Source: CAZWVI01 sp964637165
GTDB lineage: Bacteria > Planctomycetota > UBA1135
Direction: 5' to 3'
Assembly (NCBI GenBank): GCA_964637165.1
Contig: CAZWVI010000026.1
Coordinates: 1-24,025, forward strand
DNA length: 24,025 nucleotides
The notes under the pieces are model-generated. The model had not been told where the DNA came from, did no database searches, and saw only the letters and a list, made by a program, of their open reading frames with translations. Position numbers and translations under genes: made by a program. Of this stretch, positions 23,061 through 24,025 are shown one piece after another (positions within the stretch are counted from its first letter, which is position 1; each line of letters opens with the position of its first letter).

Positions 23061-23939
23061 TTGTACGCACAAGGCAAACTCGGTGTTTCAGAGCGCAGAG
23101 CTTGCCGAGTGCTCGGCCAAGCTCGCTCGACACAGCGTCGCCGTTTACGGGTGAAAGATGATGAAGCAGATTTGGTGTTTGAGACTGTCGACTTAGCCGA
23201 GAGGTTTGGACGCTACGGCTACCGCACGATTACTGGCCTTTTGCGCCTTGCAGGCTGGCATGTGAATCACAAGCGGGTGGAGCGTATTTGGAAACAGGAG
23301 GGCTTGAAGGTGCCGAGGAAACAGCCGAAACGAAGCCGTTTGTGGCTAGGAGACGGATCCTGTGTCCGTTTGCGGCCAAAGCATAAAGACCATGTTTGGT
23401 CGTATGACTTTGTCCATGACCGCACTCACGACGGTCGCTCGCTGAAGATTTTGACACTCATTGATGAGTACACGAGAGAGTGTTTGGCTTTGCGTGTGGA
23501 GCGCAGTTTGACCTCAGAGCAACTGCTGGAAACGCTGGCTTGCTTGTTTGTTTATCGTGGTGTGCCGAAGCACATCCGCTCGGACAATGGTCCGGAGTTT
23601 ACGGCGAAGGTATTAAAAAAGTGGCTTGGCAAGGTCGGCGTGAAGACGCTGTTTATTGCACCAGGATCGCCGTGGGAGAATGGCTACAACGAATCGTTTA
23701 ATGGGACCTTGCGCGATCAGCTTTTGAACGGAGAGCTTTTCTATACTTTGCGCGAAGCCAAGGTAATCTTGGAGAGGTGGCGCAAGCACTACAATCATGA
23801 ACGACCACACAGCGCTTTGGGATATCGTCCACCGGCCCCCGAAGCATTTCTTCCCAGAGGGGCGGACTCCGCTACGCTTCGTCCGCCCCTCTGGACACTC
23901 ACTCGGGCACCACTTGCTCAACCCCTGGAACTAACATAG
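23061..23939 (+). CDS. IS3-family transposase OrfB, DDE integrase core
   Basis: The catalytic half of the transposase. The frame is open from 23010, and the natural product is probably the OrfAB fusion; TTG at 23061 is only the first plain start. From that start (292 residues), ERFGRYGYRTITGLLRLAGW is the HTH_21-like region. The integrase-fold core carries the DDE triad at D116 (WSYDFVHD), D175 (IRSDNGPEF) and E211 (GYNESFNGTLRD), ending HYNHERPHSALGYRPPAPEAF. After that comes an unusual 30-residue tail coded across a strong inverted repeat. The triad is intact, so activity is plausible. Confidence 0.92.
   Translation: MYAQGKLGVSERRACRVLGQARSTQRRRLRVKDDEADLVFETVDLAERFGRYGYRTITGLLRLAGWHVNHKRVERIWKQEGLKVPRKQPKRSRLWLGDGSCVRLRPKHKDHVWSYDFVHDRTHDGRSLKILTLIDEYTRECLALRVERSLTSEQLLETLACLFVYRGVPKHIRSDNGPEFTAKVLKKWLGKVGVKTLFIAPGSPWENGYNESFNGTLRDQLLNGELFYTLREAKVILERWRKHYNHERPHSALGYRPPAPEAFLPRGADSATLRPPLWTLTRAPLAQPLELT
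23854..23894. repeat. 14-bp perfect inverted repeat at 3' end of orfB
   Basis: CCAGAGGGGCGGAC (23854-23867) pairs exactly with GTCCGCCCCTCTGG (23881-23894) across a 13-base loop. It lies inside the C-terminal tail codons of orfB, about 45 bases before its stop. It could fold into a very stable GC-rich hairpin that limits readthrough or blocks transcription entering the IS. No T-run follows, so it is not a standard intrinsic terminator. Confidence 0.8.
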
Positions 23940-23968
23940 AGTGTGGTACCGCTTTAGGGGGCAGGTCA
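23939..23968 (-). repeat. IS right inverted repeat
   Basis: On the minus strand it reads TGACCTGCCCCC, then TAAAGCGG, then CCAC after two more bases, matching the left end with one deletion and a few mismatches. Confidence 0.85.
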
Positions 23969-23984
23969 CTTCTTTCCCCATGAA

Positions 23985-24000
23985 GTCCCTGCACAGGGAC
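23985..24000. repeat. Short perfect hairpin right of the IS
   Basis: GTCCCT and AGGGAC form a 6-bp stem with a GCAC loop (7 bp if the inner G and C also pair). There is no T-run on either side. It may belong to the locus the IS entered; the window ends 25 bases later with no gene visible. Confidence 0.4.
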
Positions 24001-24025
24001 CAGACAATTACACATGGATTACCAA

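Larger units (their letters stand above)
22693..23968 (+). mobile_element. Complete IS3-family insertion sequence, 1276 bp
   Basis: The ends are imperfect inverted repeats. The left reads TGACGTGCCCCCC then GAAAGCGG; the right, on the other strand, reads TGACCTGCCCCC then TAAAGCGG, with CCAC two bases further on in both. Both ends begin TG and end CA as is usual for IS3, and a CTT duplication flanks them. Inside are orfA (helix-turn-helix plus coiled coil) and orfB (DDE integrase-like) in the -1 frame relative to each other, with a slippery heptamer at the junction. All catalytic residues are present, so it appears intact and possibly active. It inserted upstream of, and reads away from, the cysteine-cluster operon. 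Confidence 0.92.

Noticed and set aside
22741..23133. Minus-strand open frame across the orfA/orfB junction
   Set aside because: Antisense to two recognisable transposase frames; no domain seen.
22694..23967. Alternative IS limits at 22698 and 23963 (ends TGCCCCC)
   Set aside because: These limits give no matching flanking duplication, whereas extending to TGAC(G/C)TGCCCCC gives a CTT duplication.

Overview
The window looks like chromosomal DNA of a Gram-negative (diderm) bacterium of roughly balanced base composition. Lipoproteins, PpiD/SurA-like chaperone folds, type II secretion pseudopilins, an FHA protein and laminin-G-like domains fixed to secretion parts together point to Planctomycetota or a related phylum. 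That placement is an inference from gene style only; there is no rRNA or other clade marker here.

Region 1 (57-19557, all minus strand) is one very tight run of thirteen genes. In transcription order it holds: an FHA-domain membrane protein; a PilM-PilN fusion of GspL type; a PilO/GspM-like protein; a large TPR protein with a concanavalin-like C-terminus; pseudopilins resembling GspG, GspH (with an added laminin-G-like domain), GspK (a 1608-residue giant), GspJ and GspI; a secreted protein with a DnaJ-like CxxC zinc motif; a lipoprotein with a SurA-like helical region; the chromosome-segregation protein ScpB; and a PpiD-like membrane-anchored protein. Eight of the twelve junctions are stop/start overlaps of 1 or 4 bases (TAATG or ATGA), so the run is probably one translationally coupled operon. 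It encodes the inner-membrane scaffold and pilus tip of a type II secretion or type IV pilus-like machine, but no assembly ATPase, platform protein, secretin or prepilin peptidase.

Region 2 (19558-19689) is the divergent control region. Region 3 has rsmE (16S rRNA m3U1498 methyltransferase) on the plus strand, meeting tail to tail a minus-strand operon of a YkgJ-type cysteine-cluster protein, a TPR metallopeptidase and a RadC-family protein.

Region 4 (22693-23968) is a complete IS3-family insertion sequence. It has imperfect inverted ends beginning TGAC(G/C)TGCCCCC, a 3-bp CTT target duplication, orfA and orfB, and a GGGAAAC slippery heptamer where they meet.

The most unusual system is the decorated pseudopilus operon. 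Concanavalin/laminin-G-like domains appear in at least three of its proteins, and a short beta-rich module (GFPxxG, a Gly-(Asp/Glu)-Glu core, RGxxGT, HxxG) recurs in giant GspK and again at the end of GspJ.
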